Shown: positions 25,987 to 34,910, numbered from the stretch's first letter. The stretch: 64,000 nt of DNA from Pedobacter sp. BMA (GCF_001027745.1 NZ_LECU01000001.1:248001-312000), one strand, 5' to 3'. A program made the numbers and translations. The notes: a model not told the origin generated them from the sequence alone.

Positions 25987-28083
25987 ATGAATAGCCCTGA
26001 TTCGGAACACCAGCTACTTTTTGATTTCTTAGACAATACCAACCAACCCATTTTTCTGACCGGGAAAGCGGGTACTGGAAAAACAACTCTGCTTCGCAAA
26101 ATAAGGGAAACCACTAACAAGAACTTTGCTGTAGTTGCGCCTACTGCTGTTGCGGCTATAAATGCTGGTGGCGTTACGCTCCATTCATTCTTTCAAATCC
26201 CTTTTGGTCCGCTGGTGCCCAACGCCGATGAGCAGGATGGTAACCAAATGAGGTATTCCGATGAAAAGCAACGCCTGCTCAGGTGCCTGGAGCTGCTCGT
26301 TATTGATGAGATCAGTATGGTGCGGGTTGACATCATCGACTTTATCGATCGTACACTTAGACGGGTCAAAGGCTCGAACAGGGCATTTGGTGGTGTACAG
26401 GTATTGATGATCGGCGACTTATACCAGTTGTCGCCAATATTCCATGACGCATGGCACATTCTGGGTGCATATTATAACAGTCCGTACTTTTTCGACAGCC
26501 TGATTTTTCGATCAATGCCTGTGGTAACTTTTACCCTTGAAAAGGTTTACCGTCAGTCGGACCCGGTTTTCCTGAACATCTTAAATGGCATGCGCGAGAA
26601 CCACCTGAGCGCTGATTTACTGGATGCCTTAAACCAGCGCTACGATCCATCACTGGACCAGGAATGGAAAGACGACTACATCACCCTAACTACACATAAT
26701 CAGCTGGTTTCAGAGATTAATCAAAATTGCCTGGAGAAACTGGAAGGTGATACTTTTGAGTTCGATGCACAGATAATCGGAGATTTTCCTAAGGATGCCT
26801 ACCCTACCGATGAGAAACTGAAGCTTAAAAAAGGAGCCCAGGTAATCTTCATTAAAAATGATTCATCGGGCAAAAAACAATATTACAATGGCAAGGCCGC
26901 GAGGATTACCGGAATTAGTACCGACACCATAAAAGTAGTTTTTATTGCCGATGGACATGAAATTGAAGTGGAACGTGAAATCTGGCAGAATGTGAAATAC
27001 AGCCTGAGTAGTCAGGAAAACAAAATAGACGAAACCAGTACCGGATCTTTTTCACAATACCCGTTCAAACTTGCCTGGGCAATTACTGTGCACAAGAGTC
27101 AGGGATTGACTTTTGACAAGGCAATTGTAGATGTAAGCGGAGCCTTTACCCATGGGCAGGCTTATGTGGCACTCAGTCGCTGCCGTAGCCTGGAAGGACT
27201 GATCCTAAAATCGCCGGTAAAGAATGAAAACATCCTGACCGATGAGAAAGTAACCCGTTTTACCTCTACTGCACATCAGCAGAAACCAGATCGTATTTTA
27301 CTGGAGAAATATAGTCAGGAATATGCCTGGGGCCTCATTCGTGAGTTACTTGATTTTTCATTGCTGGCAAAAGACTGGGCCAGGCTGGGGAATTCCAAAC
27401 TGATCGATAAAGATGAAAAACAGGCTTTCGTAACTTTGTTTGATGAGGGAAACCAGATTCTGGAAAATGAAGTGATCAAAATTGCACATAAATTCCTGGC
27501 TCAGGAGTTTTCAAAGATATTAACAGCGAGCAACCCCGCAAATGAAAATGCATTCATGGAACGTTTACAAAAAGCTTCAGTCTATTTCATTCCCAAACTG
27601 GAACATGCCATAACGCTGCTCAATAAGATAGTTGCTATTAAATTTTACAGCGACACCCATTCAGAGAAATTGCTGAATAAACTTAACGACTGTCTGGATG
27701 TGCTGAAGGTTAAGCTGGCGCTCTTCAAGATTTCATGGATACCTTTTTCCGTAAATGATTACATCAGCACTTTCCACGCAACAAGTAATAAAAAACCTGC
27801 TGGAAGCAGTGTGCCGAAACCGGCATTTAAACCAAAAGAAATTTCCAATCCGCAGGTGTACAAAAATTTATCAGAATGGAGAAAAACAGTGGCGTTGCAA
27901 CGTGGCGTTCAGGATTATTCAGTACTGTCAGACCTGGCTTTGCTGGCCATTGCTGAGCGCCTGCCCAGAACCGCCGATCAGCTTGCCGCGATTAAAAGTG
28001 TGGGCTTTGGCAATGCTAAAGAATTAGGACAAGCCATTACCAGGATTATAAATGCACACCTGGGCACCAGTGAATTGTTTTAA
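25987..28083 (+). CDS. Pif1-like SF1B DNA helicase with C-terminal HRDC domain
   Basis: A 698-residue helicase. Walker A GKAGTGKTT (27-35), APTAVAAINAGG (motif Ia), Walker B LLVIDEISM, GDLYQLSP (motif III) and the late AWAITVHKSQGLTFDKAIVD with AYVALSRCRSLEGLIL (motifs V and VI) mark the Pif1/RecD-like superfamily. Residues about 625-695 (VYKNLSEWRKTVALQRGVQDYSVLSDLALLAIAERLP) form an HRDC domain, usually a nucleic-acid-binding add-on. It should unwind DNA 5' to 3', perhaps at forks or G-quadruplexes. It converges on the channel gene with four bases between stop codons. Confidence 0.92.
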   Translation: MNSPDSEHQLLFDFLDNTNQPIFLTGKAGTGKTTLLRKIRETTNKNFAVVAPTAVAAINAGGVTLHSFFQIPFGPLVPNADEQDGNQMRYSDEKQRLLRCLELLVIDEISMVRVDIIDFIDRTLRRVKGSNRAFGGVQVLMIGDLYQLSPIFHDAWHILGAYYNSPYFFDSLIFRSMPVVTFTLEKVYRQSDPVFLNILNGMRENHLSADLLDALNQRYDPSLDQEWKDDYITLTTHNQLVSEINQNCLEKLEGDTFEFDAQIIGDFPKDAYPTDEKLKLKKGAQVIFIKNDSSGKKQYYNGKAARITGISTDTIKVVFIADGHEIEVEREIWQNVKYSLSSQENKIDETSTGSFSQYPFKLAWAITVHKSQGLTFDKAIVDVSGAFTHGQAYVALSRCRSLEGLILKSPVKNENILTDEKVTRFTSTAHQQKPDRILLEKYSQEYAWGLIRELLDFSLLAKDWARLGNSKLIDKDEKQAFVTLFDEGNQILENEVIKIAHKFLAQEFSKILTASNPANENAFMERLQKASVYFIPKLEHAITLLNKIVAIKFYSDTHSEKLLNKLNDCLDVLKVKLALFKISWIPFSVNDYISTFHATSNKKPAGSSVPKPAFKPKEISNPQVYKNLSEWRKTVALQRGVQDYSVLSDLALLAIAERLPRTADQLAAIKSVGFGNAKELGQAITRIINAHLGTSELF

Positions 28084-28087
28084 AAAC

Positions 28088-29089
28088 TTAAGGATGAAGG
28101 GCTTCCATGATAAAGAACAAATTTAAAACGATATAAACGGCCAGCAATACAAATGCAAAGACACGATCGAAGCGTGCGGCCTTTTCAACCTTTTCGCGTT
28201 TGATCATTTTTAGCGAATAGGCTGTAGAAATGATGATAATCAGTATGAAACTCAGGGTAAGGCCATGTAGTGTATCCACCAGCGTAAAAGTGGTTGATTC
28301 GGGAAGCGAGCCATCAATAATGTACTTGTTTCCGATAACGGCAAACAGCGCACCAACGCTCAGTCCGAAACGGGAATCAATGCTGTCGGCATGGATATAA
28401 AAACACATGTAGGCGATCAGGAAGGCCACGTACATCCCCAGAAACATTTTCCAGAACAAGCCTATGGCATCTCTGCTAATACCTATTTTGACTTTATAGC
28501 TGCTGTATTGAGTTTGTGGGATTTTAATAGCTGGATCTCCGAATGCCGTTTCGTAGATTTTGATACCCGACGAGGTTTTTAAACTATCTATATTCCATCC
28601 CCGAAGGGCGAAACGCGGATCAAACTGCTTACCCATCGTATCGGGAACAAAAATAAGCGACTTAGAATCAAACTGTGAGTTTTCAAGGGATAGCCGCAAT
28701 GTTTGATGATCAAAAGGAAAATTATCAATCGCCCAGGAATCTTTCATTACACACTGCAACTTCATAAGGAGATAAACTTCATTGCCACTGGTATCAATGG
28801 TGGAGAAAGATTTATCAACCGTTTTAGCCTGGGGAATCTCCAGATTCTCAACGAAATTGAAATCTTTATTTTTATATTTAAGCCACAGCCAAAAGTTTAC
28901 TGTATATTCTTTATCCTTAAAATTGATATCATGAATGCTGGTGACATAGATTCCGGTTTTAACCGTATCGGCGTGATTTTGTGCGGCTGAACGATCTGTT
29001 AACAACAGCATCTGGATCAACACGATAACTGGCAGGAATAATTTTTTTTTCAATTGGGAACAGGCTGGCTTATGGTATAAAGATAACAA
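28088..29089 (-). CDS. Bacterial pentameric ligand-gated ion channel (Cys-loop-like)
   Basis: A 333-residue protein like GLIC/ELIC in layout. After a signal segment (about 17-36), the extracellular beta-sandwich opens GIYVTSIHDINFKDKEYTVNFWLWLKY (46-72) and carries the loop NFPFDHQTL (FPFD 124-127), the prokaryotic form of the Cys-loop without the cysteine pair. Four helices follow: about 211-232, 239-256 (pore lining), 267-296 and 309-329. NKYIIDGSLPE after the pore helix resembles the M2-M3 loop of GLIC. The ligand is unknown. No operon partner; it lies between the helicase and Hsp70 genes. Confidence 0.85.
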   Translation of the reverse strand: MLSLYHKPACSQLKKKLFLPVIVLIQMLLLTDRSAAQNHADTVKTGIYVTSIHDINFKDKEYTVNFWLWLKYKNKDFNFVENLEIPQAKTVDKSFSTIDTSGNEVYLLMKLQCVMKDSWAIDNFPFDHQTLRLSLENSQFDSKSLIFVPDTMGKQFDPRFALRGWNIDSLKTSSGIKIYETAFGDPAIKIPQTQYSSYKVKIGISRDAIGLFWKMFLGMYVAFLIAYMCFYIHADSIDSRFGLSVGALFAVIGNKYIIDGSLPESTTFTLVDTLHGLTLSFILIIIISTAYSLKMIKREKVEKAARFDRVFAFVLLAVYIVLNLFFIMEALHP

Positions 29090-29193
29090 GTTAACGTTTT
29101 AACAAATAATAAGTTTCGAAAATTAATTATGCTTTAACTGCTTTTTTTAATACTTTCGTAACCCCCGATTTTTAAGCGCTAATCTCCCAACAC

Positions 29194-30462
29194 ATGAGCA
29201 AATTTTTATACGGAATCGATTTTGGTACCACCAACTCAGCACTTTCTATCTATGATGAAGAAAAGAAGGAAATTATAGACACCATTTCTATTCCCTCGCT
29301 GATTTATTTTACCGAAAGCAAAAGCTTTGTTGATGGAGAAAGCCATATTGTGGGAGAAAAAGCGATTGAAGCATATTTAAACGATGGTATGAAGGGCCGG
29401 TTCATTAAATCCATTAAACAAATTTTATCCCGCACCACATTCACTGAAACGCGCATTCACAATAAACGCTATACGGCAGCAGATCTGGTTACTTTAATTT
29501 TAACAGACTTAAAACGCAAAGCCGACGAGATTACGGGCGTAAACTGTACAAAAGCTGTAATTGGACGACCGGTTTTCTTTGATGACGACAATACACAAAA
29601 GGATACTTTAGCACAAAGCCGCCTGAAAAAGGCCGCAGAGAATACAGGCTTTACCGACGTACGTTTTCAGTTTGAACCTATTGGTGCTGCTTTCGCCTAT
29701 GAGCAAACCATTACTAAAAAAGAACGCGTACTGGTAGCCGATTTAGGTGGAGGAACCACCGACTTTACTTACCTGATTCTTGATCCGGATAAGGTTGGAA
29801 GCAAAGACCGTAAAAACGATATGATTGCCTCAGGGGGTATCTATATTGGTGGTGATAGTCTGGACTCGGCCTTTATGTGGGAAAAGGGAACGCCATATTT
29901 TGGCAAAAACACTACCTACGAAGCCACAAAAGGCAAAGTATTAACCGTTCCTAAATCTTTATTCGCCAATATCTGTACGTGGGATAAGATGAACTTTTTT
30001 AATGGGTTGAAAATTAAAAGGGAGATTGACGATTATTATTATTATTCGGGTAACGATCCTAAATTTAAAAACTTAATCACACTGATTGAAAACAATCTGG
30101 GTTATTCGCTCTTCCGGTCGATTGAAAAAACAAAAATAGAACTTTCCGAACAAACTGTATCTAATTTCAATTATGCGAACATGGGTATAGACATTGATGA
30201 AGACATCAGTTTGGCCCGGTACAACAGCATCATAGAAAAGGACGTGAACAGGATTGAAAACTACCTCAATCATTTCATGGAAACCTATCACGTTCAACCT
30301 GATGAAATCGATTGTTTGTTTTTGACAGGAGGGACATCGATGGTTGCTGCCATTCAGGATCTTTTCAAATCGAAGTTCCCCCATATTCCTTTAAACTCGG
30401 GCGATAATTTCAAGAGTGTAGCTAAGGGACTTGCATATAGCGGGTATTTGTTCGAAGAATAA
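29194..30462 (+). CDS. Hsp70-like ATPase without substrate-binding domain (YegD-type)
   Basis: A 422-residue actin-fold ATPase. Phosphate 1 YGIDFGTTNSAL (6-17), phosphate 2 LVADLGGGTTDFTY (about 182-195) and the adenosine motif DCLFLTGGTSMVAAI (about 370-385) are all present. It ends after the nucleotide-binding domain, so the peptide-binding half of DnaK is absent, as in E. coli YegD. Its client is unknown. It stands alone on the plus strand. Confidence 0.9.
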   Translation: MSKFLYGIDFGTTNSALSIYDEEKKEIIDTISIPSLIYFTESKSFVDGESHIVGEKAIEAYLNDGMKGRFIKSIKQILSRTTFTETRIHNKRYTAADLVTLILTDLKRKADEITGVNCTKAVIGRPVFFDDDNTQKDTLAQSRLKKAAENTGFTDVRFQFEPIGAAFAYEQTITKKERVLVADLGGGTTDFTYLILDPDKVGSKDRKNDMIASGGIYIGGDSLDSAFMWEKGTPYFGKNTTYEATKGKVLTVPKSLFANICTWDKMNFFNGLKIKREIDDYYYYSGNDPKFKNLITLIENNLGYSLFRSIEKTKIELSEQTVSNFNYANMGIDIDEDISLARYNSIIEKDVNRIENYLNHFMETYHVQPDEIDCLFLTGGTSMVAAIQDLFKSKFPHIPLNSGDNFKSVAKGLAYSGYLFEE

Positions 30463-30499
30463 CGCCGCTATAGTTTATACCCGATATTTGATTTTAACT

Positions 30500-31273
30500 T
30501 TAACCCAAATGTGTGAATTGATTAACGGTAATACCGCGGTGACGCTTAAAAGTAGAACAAAAATTTGCTGCACTTTCAAAACCTAAAGAAGAAGCAATCT
30601 CATCAACGCTATGATCACTGTGGATCAGCAGTTCTTCAGCCTCTCTCATGATTCGTTCTTTAATGAGCATCGAAAAGCTTTTTCCGAGTACCTTATGGAG
30701 AAAGGAATTTAATTTTTTCGGACTTCCTCCCATTCCTTCTGCATAAAAGTTAATAGATCGTTCACTTTTGAAAAATTGCTCCAGAATGGCGCGGAAACGC
30801 AATACCTGGTCGAGCTCATCGAGTGTCCACGCTGCCAGGTAGCCATCCAAACCAGCTGTGAAGCCTAAAAAAAGCGAAATATACTGCATTAAAAAAGAAA
30901 GGTCTTTTTTTGCCTTGATGTCTCTTTTGAGTTGTTCGATTAAGCTGTAGGTCTGTTTCGATTCTTTTTCCAGATCGCGGAAGGATAAATTGAGAAATAA
31001 GTTTTTTGCAAGGGGGTCCAAATGCTGAAGCAGGAATTCAGAATATAACAAACTACTGAAATTTAACCAATAGCCCGATGTAATACGGCCTTCAAGACGT
31101 ACTAATCCCTCTTCAGGTATAAAAAAAATCCGTCCATCCTTAAGCTGATAATCTCCCGAATTCATACAAAGAAAGCCTTCTCCTTCCTTTATAATCAACA
31201 CCCGCATGGGAAATACGGCTTGCAACGCCCGATCTCTTTTAAAAATCCCGCTTATAGGCTCCAACTGTATCAT
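30500..31273 (-). CDS. AraC-family transcriptional regulator
   Basis: A 257-residue regulator. The N-terminal half (1-130) is a cupin-like sensor region (EGEGFLCMNSGDYQLKDGRIFFIPEEGLV). The C-terminal HTH_18 domain shows MGGSPKKLNSFLHKVLGKSFSMLIKERIMREAEELL and VDEIASSLGFESAANFCSTFKRHRGITVNQF, the two-helix-turn-helix signature. It has no clear neighbouring target; the Hsp70-like gene converges on it and the cold-shock operon lies upstream on the same strand. Confidence 0.92.
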   Translation of the reverse strand: MIQLEPISGIFKRDRALQAVFPMRVLIIKEGEGFLCMNSGDYQLKDGRIFFIPEEGLVRLEGRITSGYWLNFSSLLYSEFLLQHLDPLAKNLFLNLSFRDLEKESKQTYSLIEQLKRDIKAKKDLSFLMQYISLFLGFTAGLDGYLAAWTLDELDQVLRFRAILEQFFKSERSINFYAEGMGGSPKKLNSFLHKVLGKSFSMLIKERIMREAEELLIHSDHSVDEIASSLGFESAANFCSTFKRHRGITVNQFTHLG

Positions 31274-31367
31274 TAGACAAACTATTTTGATTCACTATTA
31301 TATCCGTTCAAAATCAAAAAAATACCATACGGAATTTAAATTATTTTGAACATAATACTGAACCCAT

Positions 31368-31398
31368 AAAAAAACCTCCAAAATTAACAAATTGGAGG
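31368..31398 (-). terminator. Intrinsic terminator of the cold-shock operon
   Basis: On the minus strand CCTCCAA and TTGGAGG form a 7-bp hairpin with a 10-nt loop, followed by seven T. It begins 26 bases after the end of the second cold-shock gene. Confidence 0.85.
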
Positions 31399-31423
31399 CT
31401 ATTTCTATAAAGATTTAATGCGA

Positions 31424-31621
31424 TTAAGAGGAAAGCAATTTTACCTGAACAGCTTCAACTCCCTGTTTAGTAAATTCAATATCAAACTGAACAATACTAT
31501 TCGGATGAATTTCATCCAGCACGCCGTGTGCAAAAACATTTAGTTCTCTTCCGCCATCTGAAGGCGTAATGTGTCCGTGACCTGATTGCGGATCATAAGA
31601 CTTTACTGTTCCCAATCTCAT
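31424..31621 (-). CDS. Degenerate cold-shock domain protein
   Basis: 65 residues of cold-shock fold, but the nucleic-acid-binding face is altered. Canonical KGFGFI (RNP1) reads SGHGHI (13-18), the usual Trp/Phe in GTVKWF is replaced in GTVKSY, and RNP2 reads VFAHGV. Length and GTVK, ITP, VFAH and VQF landmarks show the family. Its ATG overlaps the TGA of the upstream cold-shock gene (ATGA), so the two are translationally coupled. RNA or DNA binding may be weak or different. Confidence 0.8.
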   Translation of the reverse strand: MRLGTVKSYDPQSGHGHITPSDGGRELNVFAHGVLDEIHPNSIVQFDIEFTKQGVEAVQVKLLSS

Positions 31622-31812
31622 GATGCGCTGGTTAGTTTTACATTAACAGCATTCGGGCCCTTTTTGCCCTGTACAATTTCGAAAGAAACGTGATCATTTT
31701 GATTGATCTTATCAACAAGCCCGGTCACATGAACAAATATTTCCTGACCGTCACTTGAGGTAATGAATCCAAATCCCTTAGACTCATTGTAAAACTTAAC
31801 TACACCCTGCAT
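31618..31812 (-). CDS. Cold-shock protein (CspA-like)
   Basis: 64 residues from the ATG at 31812, where the domain begins MQGVVKFYNESKGFGFI; an upstream in-frame ATG at 31839 would add nine residues of no domain. RNP1 (KGFGFI) and RNP2 (IFVHVT) are intact, giving an OB-fold single-strand RNA/DNA binder, probably an RNA chaperone. It is first of a two-gene operon with the degenerate copy; a long upstream gap of about 250 bases before the divergent gene leaves room for an extended leader, common in cold-shock mRNAs. Confidence 0.92.
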   Translation of the reverse strand: MQGVVKFYNESKGFGFITSSDGQEIFVHVTGLVDKINQNDHVSFEIVQGKKGPNAVNVKLTSAS

Positions 31813-32068
31813 TAATTTAATTTTTTGATGGATAAACATAAAAAAGATTTAAAAAGTTTTGCCAACAAATAGATTTTAGTCTGTAATTAATAGATATGCT
31901 GATATTTTACACCAGATCGCCCGGTGCGGGCACTTTGATCCTGATCATTCTTAACGAAATATGGCAGATCAAATGGTGGCTATTAAATTTTGCCATTCAC
32001 ACTAAGTGCTTAATACTTAAAACCTACACGGTGATATATTGTTAAGATATTACTAATCTATCCTCAAT

Positions 32069-32251
32069 ATGAAAAAGCTAACCAAAAAAACCAGTACCCA
32101 GGAACTGGAAGAAGTGAAGAAAGGTGATAAAATTGCTGACGACACCGGAAAGAAAGGTGAAGTTTCAGCAATCGAAGTTTTACAGAAGAGAGAAGAAAAA
32201 CAGTTTTACTATAAGTTAAAAGGCGACGGTACGATTCTGGTGATAAAATAA
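32069..32251 (+). CDS. Small hypothetical protein, 60 aa
   Basis: A lysine-rich 60-residue protein with a likely small beta-barrel from about residue 15 on (EVKKGDKIADDTGKKGEVSAIEV, then QFYYKLKGDGTILVIK), which recalls KOW/SH3-type folds. I recognise no named family. It is well spaced from its neighbours (62 bases to the next gene on the same strand), and its codon use looks normal. Confidence 0.55.
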   Translation: MKKLTKKTSTQELEEVKKGDKIADDTGKKGEVSAIEVLQKREEKQFYYKLKGDGTILVIK

Positions 32252-32312
32252 ATCCTTTCGTAAACTCACGATAAATGAGTAGATTTAGACTAATAAATCG
32301 CTTAAAGCAACC

Positions 32313-32801
32313 ATGAAAAGGATCAAAAGATTTATTGCTGCTTTAACTGGGCTTGCAGCTGTATTTCTATGCAGCTTTTATTCCACAAATGAACATCCTG
32401 CAGATAAGGGAGGTTATTTCCAATACCAGAAAAACACTGAAATTGAAGTTGATGATATTACAGATTTTGAAGGATTCGAAAAGAAAAACATTTTCGGGGG
32501 AAATAAGCTGATCATGGCGAAAGAGACGGCCTGGATTGCACTGAAAAACATTGACCTGAATCGTATTGGAAGCGTTGGCTTTGCATTTGCCAATCTGGAA
32601 AGCGGAGTTAACGGAAATGTTGAGATCAGACTTGACGGGCTCAAAGGCTTGGTTATAGGTAAGTCAACATTCAAGGATGGTATACCTGTTAAATTCATCA
32701 GAGACGCTAAGCCCCACGCTCTTTACTTCATTTTTAAAGTAAAAGCGGATGTAGACAGAAGCCGGATCATCCTCAAATCCTTAAGCATTTTGCGTAAGTA
32801 A
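32313..32801 (+). CDS. Exported single-domain protein, possibly CBM6-like
   Basis: 162 residues with a hydrophobic export segment at about 6-24 (FIAALTGLAAVFLCSFYST), possibly a lipoprotein at Cys20. The rest is one beta-rich domain; AWIALKNIDLNRIGSVGFAFANLESGVNG followed by VEIRLDGLKGLVIG resembles CBM6-type carbohydrate-binding modules found at the ends of Bacteroidota dehydrogenases and ThuA-like proteins. Here it stands alone. Sugar binding is inference. Confidence 0.55.
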   Translation: MKRIKRFIAALTGLAAVFLCSFYSTNEHPADKGGYFQYQKNTEIEVDDITDFEGFEKKNIFGGNKLIMAKETAWIALKNIDLNRIGSVGFAFANLESGVNGNVEIRLDGLKGLVIGKSTFKDGIPVKFIRDAKPHALYFIFKVKADVDRSRIILKSLSILRK

Positions 32802-32877
32802 ATAAAGAATTCCCGGTACCGTTTAGGAATTGTTTATTTTATCATGTAAATGATGCGTGAAGATGGTTAGCCGATAA

Positions 32878-32885
32878 TATCTTTG
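32878..32885 (+). promoter_or_regulatory. Candidate -7 box (TATCTTTG) of the HAD gene
   Basis: Exact TAnnTTTG match 17 bases before the ATG at 32902. Confidence 0.45.
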
Positions 32886-32901
32886 CATCAAATTTCAGGT
32901 T

Positions 32902-33540
32902 ATGCAAAACATTAAGAACATCATTTTTGATTACGGTAACGTAATTTTCGATATCGACTTCAGAATTACACAGGCTGCGTTTGAAAAGCTGGGGATAACA
33001 GATATAGACAATTTCTTTGCCCATAAAGGACATAATCAGCTTTTCGATGATTTTGAAACCGGCACGATATCTCCTGCAGAATTTAGGGAAGGCATTCGCC
33101 AGGCTGCCAATAAACCTGACCTAACTGATGCGCAGATTGACGATGCATGGAACAGTTTGCTGATTGGCACCATACAGGAAAACCATGAATTGCTGCTGAA
33201 AGTAAAAGACAAATACCGTACTTTTTTACTGAGCAACAATAACGAAATACACTATAATTGGATCATAAATTATCTAAAAACGACTTTCGAAATAAACAAT
33301 TACGATGATTACTTTGAGAAGGCTTACTTTTCTCAGCAAATGAAGCTGCGTAAACCCAACACCAATATTTTTGAGCAGGTTTTAAAAGAGAATAACCTGG
33401 ATCCTGCTGAAACGTTGTTTATTGATGATAGTCCGCAACACATTGAGGGAGCAAAAAAAGTAGGATTAAATACCCTGCTAATGACGGAAAAGCCTGCCAA
33501 GCTGGAAGCGCTTTTAAAAGCTAACGGGATTTTAGATTAA
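32902..33540 (+). CDS. HAD-superfamily phosphatase (subfamily IA type)
   Basis: 212 residues. Motif I FDYGNVIFDID has the nucleophile Asp10 and the unusual aspartate-Tyr-Gly form shared with the DFGNVL group of HAD-IA hydrolases. Motif II is TFLLSNNN (around 103-110), the motif III Lys lies in MKLRKPN, and motif IV is LFIDDSPQHIEGAKKVG. An alpha-helical cap occupies about 15-85. It should hydrolyse small phosphate esters, perhaps sugar phosphates or flavin nucleotides; the substrate cannot be read. Cytoplasmic; single gene. Confidence 0.9.
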   Translation: MQNIKNIIFDYGNVIFDIDFRITQAAFEKLGITDIDNFFAHKGHNQLFDDFETGTISPAEFREGIRQAANKPDLTDAQIDDAWNSLLIGTIQENHELLLKVKDKYRTFLLSNNNEIHYNWIINYLKTTFEINNYDDYFEKAYFSQQMKLRKPNTNIFEQVLKENNLDPAETLFIDDSPQHIEGAKKVGLNTLLMTEKPAKLEALLKANGILD

Positions 33541-33577
33541 TGCCTGTCAGCAGATGAAGTAGAATGACAATATTTTT

Positions 33578-33634
33578 TTGCCGCAGATTGACAGAATCAG
33601 ATTGATTAATTTTTGAACTGTCTATCTGCGGCAA
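33578..33634. repeat. Long inverted repeat (17-bp arms, one mismatch) between convergent genes
   Basis: Arms at 33578-33594 and 33618-33634 share TTGCCGCAGAT / ATCTGCGGCAA plus GACAG / CTGTC, with one mismatch and a 23-nt loop. A T run precedes the left arm. It lies between convergent HAD and proline dehydrogenase genes, where it can end transcription. The CCGCAGAT...ATCTGCGG core resembles dispersed intergenic palindromes I know from Pedobacter-type genomes; whether it recurs in this genome cannot be seen here. Confidence 0.7.
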
Positions 33635-33645
33635 TGACAAAGAAA

Positions 33646-34833
33646 TTAGAGTTTTCTTCGTTTTAACTCCCGCTCAATCAGCCCCAATTCACGACCAGTT
33701 TGGCCGGCAACTGAAGTATTTTCCTGTGCCCTTCGGAACAGATAGGGCATTACAGCTTTGATCGGTCCGTATGGAACATATTTGGCAACATTATAAGTGG
33801 CATCGGCAAGGTTGAAGCTCAGGTTATCGCTCATCCCCAGTAATTGTGCAAAATAAACATGTGGATGGTTATGAGCTATTTTTTTCTCATCTAAAAGATA
33901 GGTAAGCAAACGACTGCTATCTTCATTGTGTGTACCACAAACGATAGCAATCTCTTCAATATGATCTACACAGTAGCGCAGTGATTCATTGTAATCGTGG
34001 TCTGAAGCTTCCTTATCCGGTTGAATTGGTGAAGGATAACCCATTTCAGCTGCACGTTTGCGCTCTTTTTCCATATAGGCGCCACGAACCATCTTAACTC
34101 CTAAAATAAAACCTGCAGCCTTTGCAATCAGGTGATCAGCTTTCATATCAGCAAGTTTATCATGGCGGTACATCTGGTAGGTATTATACACAATAATGCG
34201 TTCCTGATTAAATTTACGCATCATATCCACAGCAAGCTCATCAATAGTATCCTGTATCCAGGTTTCCTCTGCATCAATCATAACCGGCACGCCTTTGTCA
34301 AAAGCCGTTCTGCAGATCATTTCACAACGAAGCTTCACTTTGTCATATTCTGCTTGTTCACCTGCATTTAGAGCTTGTTTGGCATCCAGTTTTTCCAGTA
34401 AGGCAAAACGTCCTATACCAGTAATCTTGAAAACAGTTATTGGGATATTTACATCACCGTCGGCACGGAGGATGGTACGAATAATTTCCTGACAGGTTTC
34501 ATCAAAAACTGCTTCTTCCTCTTCACCTTCAACAGAATAATCCAATATGGTACCTACCCCGCCCTTTGCCAGTTGGGCAATGGCCTTGTCGCATTCCCTG
34601 ATGGTTTCGCCACCGCAAAACTGCTGAAAGATGGTTGCTTTAATTGCACCCTGAATGGGTAAACCGATGTTTAAAAAGAAATTGGTAATCGGAGGCCCAA
34701 CTTTAGTTAAGAAATTGCTTCCGATCATTTTAAAAAGCCAGTAGGCTTTTTTCAGTTCAGCATTACTTTTCTGGCGGAATGCCACATCTGTATTATCGAA
34801 GTTTGGTTGTTTATTGGAGGATAAATCCATCAT
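33646..34833 (-). CDS. Proline dehydrogenase
   Basis: A 395-residue FAD enzyme of the PRODH (PutA-like) family, converting L-proline to pyrroline-5-carboxylate. Visible family segments are DYSVEGEEEE (near 112), ITVFKITGIGRFALLEKL, VPVMIDAEETWIQDTIDELA, ILGVKMVRGAYMEKERKRA (the VRGAYxxxE motif) and VCGTHNEDSSRLL, with YVPYGPIKAVMPYLFRRAQEN near the end. Monofunctional, as is usual in Bacteroidota; the P5C dehydrogenase gene is not in the window. Cytoplasmic or membrane-associated, passing electrons to quinone. Normal length. Confidence 0.94.
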   Translation of the reverse strand: MMDLSSNKQPNFDNTDVAFRQKSNAELKKAYWLFKMIGSNFLTKVGPPITNFFLNIGLPIQGAIKATIFQQFCGGETIRECDKAIAQLAKGGVGTILDYSVEGEEEEAVFDETCQEIIRTILRADGDVNIPITVFKITGIGRFALLEKLDAKQALNAGEQAEYDKVKLRCEMICRTAFDKGVPVMIDAEETWIQDTIDELAVDMMRKFNQERIIVYNTYQMYRHDKLADMKADHLIAKAAGFILGVKMVRGAYMEKERKRAAEMGYPSPIQPDKEASDHDYNESLRYCVDHIEEIAIVCGTHNEDSSRLLTYLLDEKKIAHNHPHVYFAQLLGMSDNLSFNLADATYNVAKYVPYGPIKAVMPYLFRRAQENTSVAGQTGRELGLIERELKRRKL

Positions 34834-34859
34834 TTATGTTTTAATAAGTCAGCAGGATG

Positions 34860-34867
34860 CAAAATTA
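34860..34867 (-). promoter_or_regulatory. Candidate -7 box (TAATTTTG) of the proline dehydrogenase gene
   Basis: Minus-strand TAATTTTG fits TAnnTTTG, 26 bases before the start codon at 34833. Confidence 0.45.
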
Positions 34868-34910
34868 TAAAAAGCATTGGTTGTAGAAATTAAAAACAAC
34901 TAAATAATCG

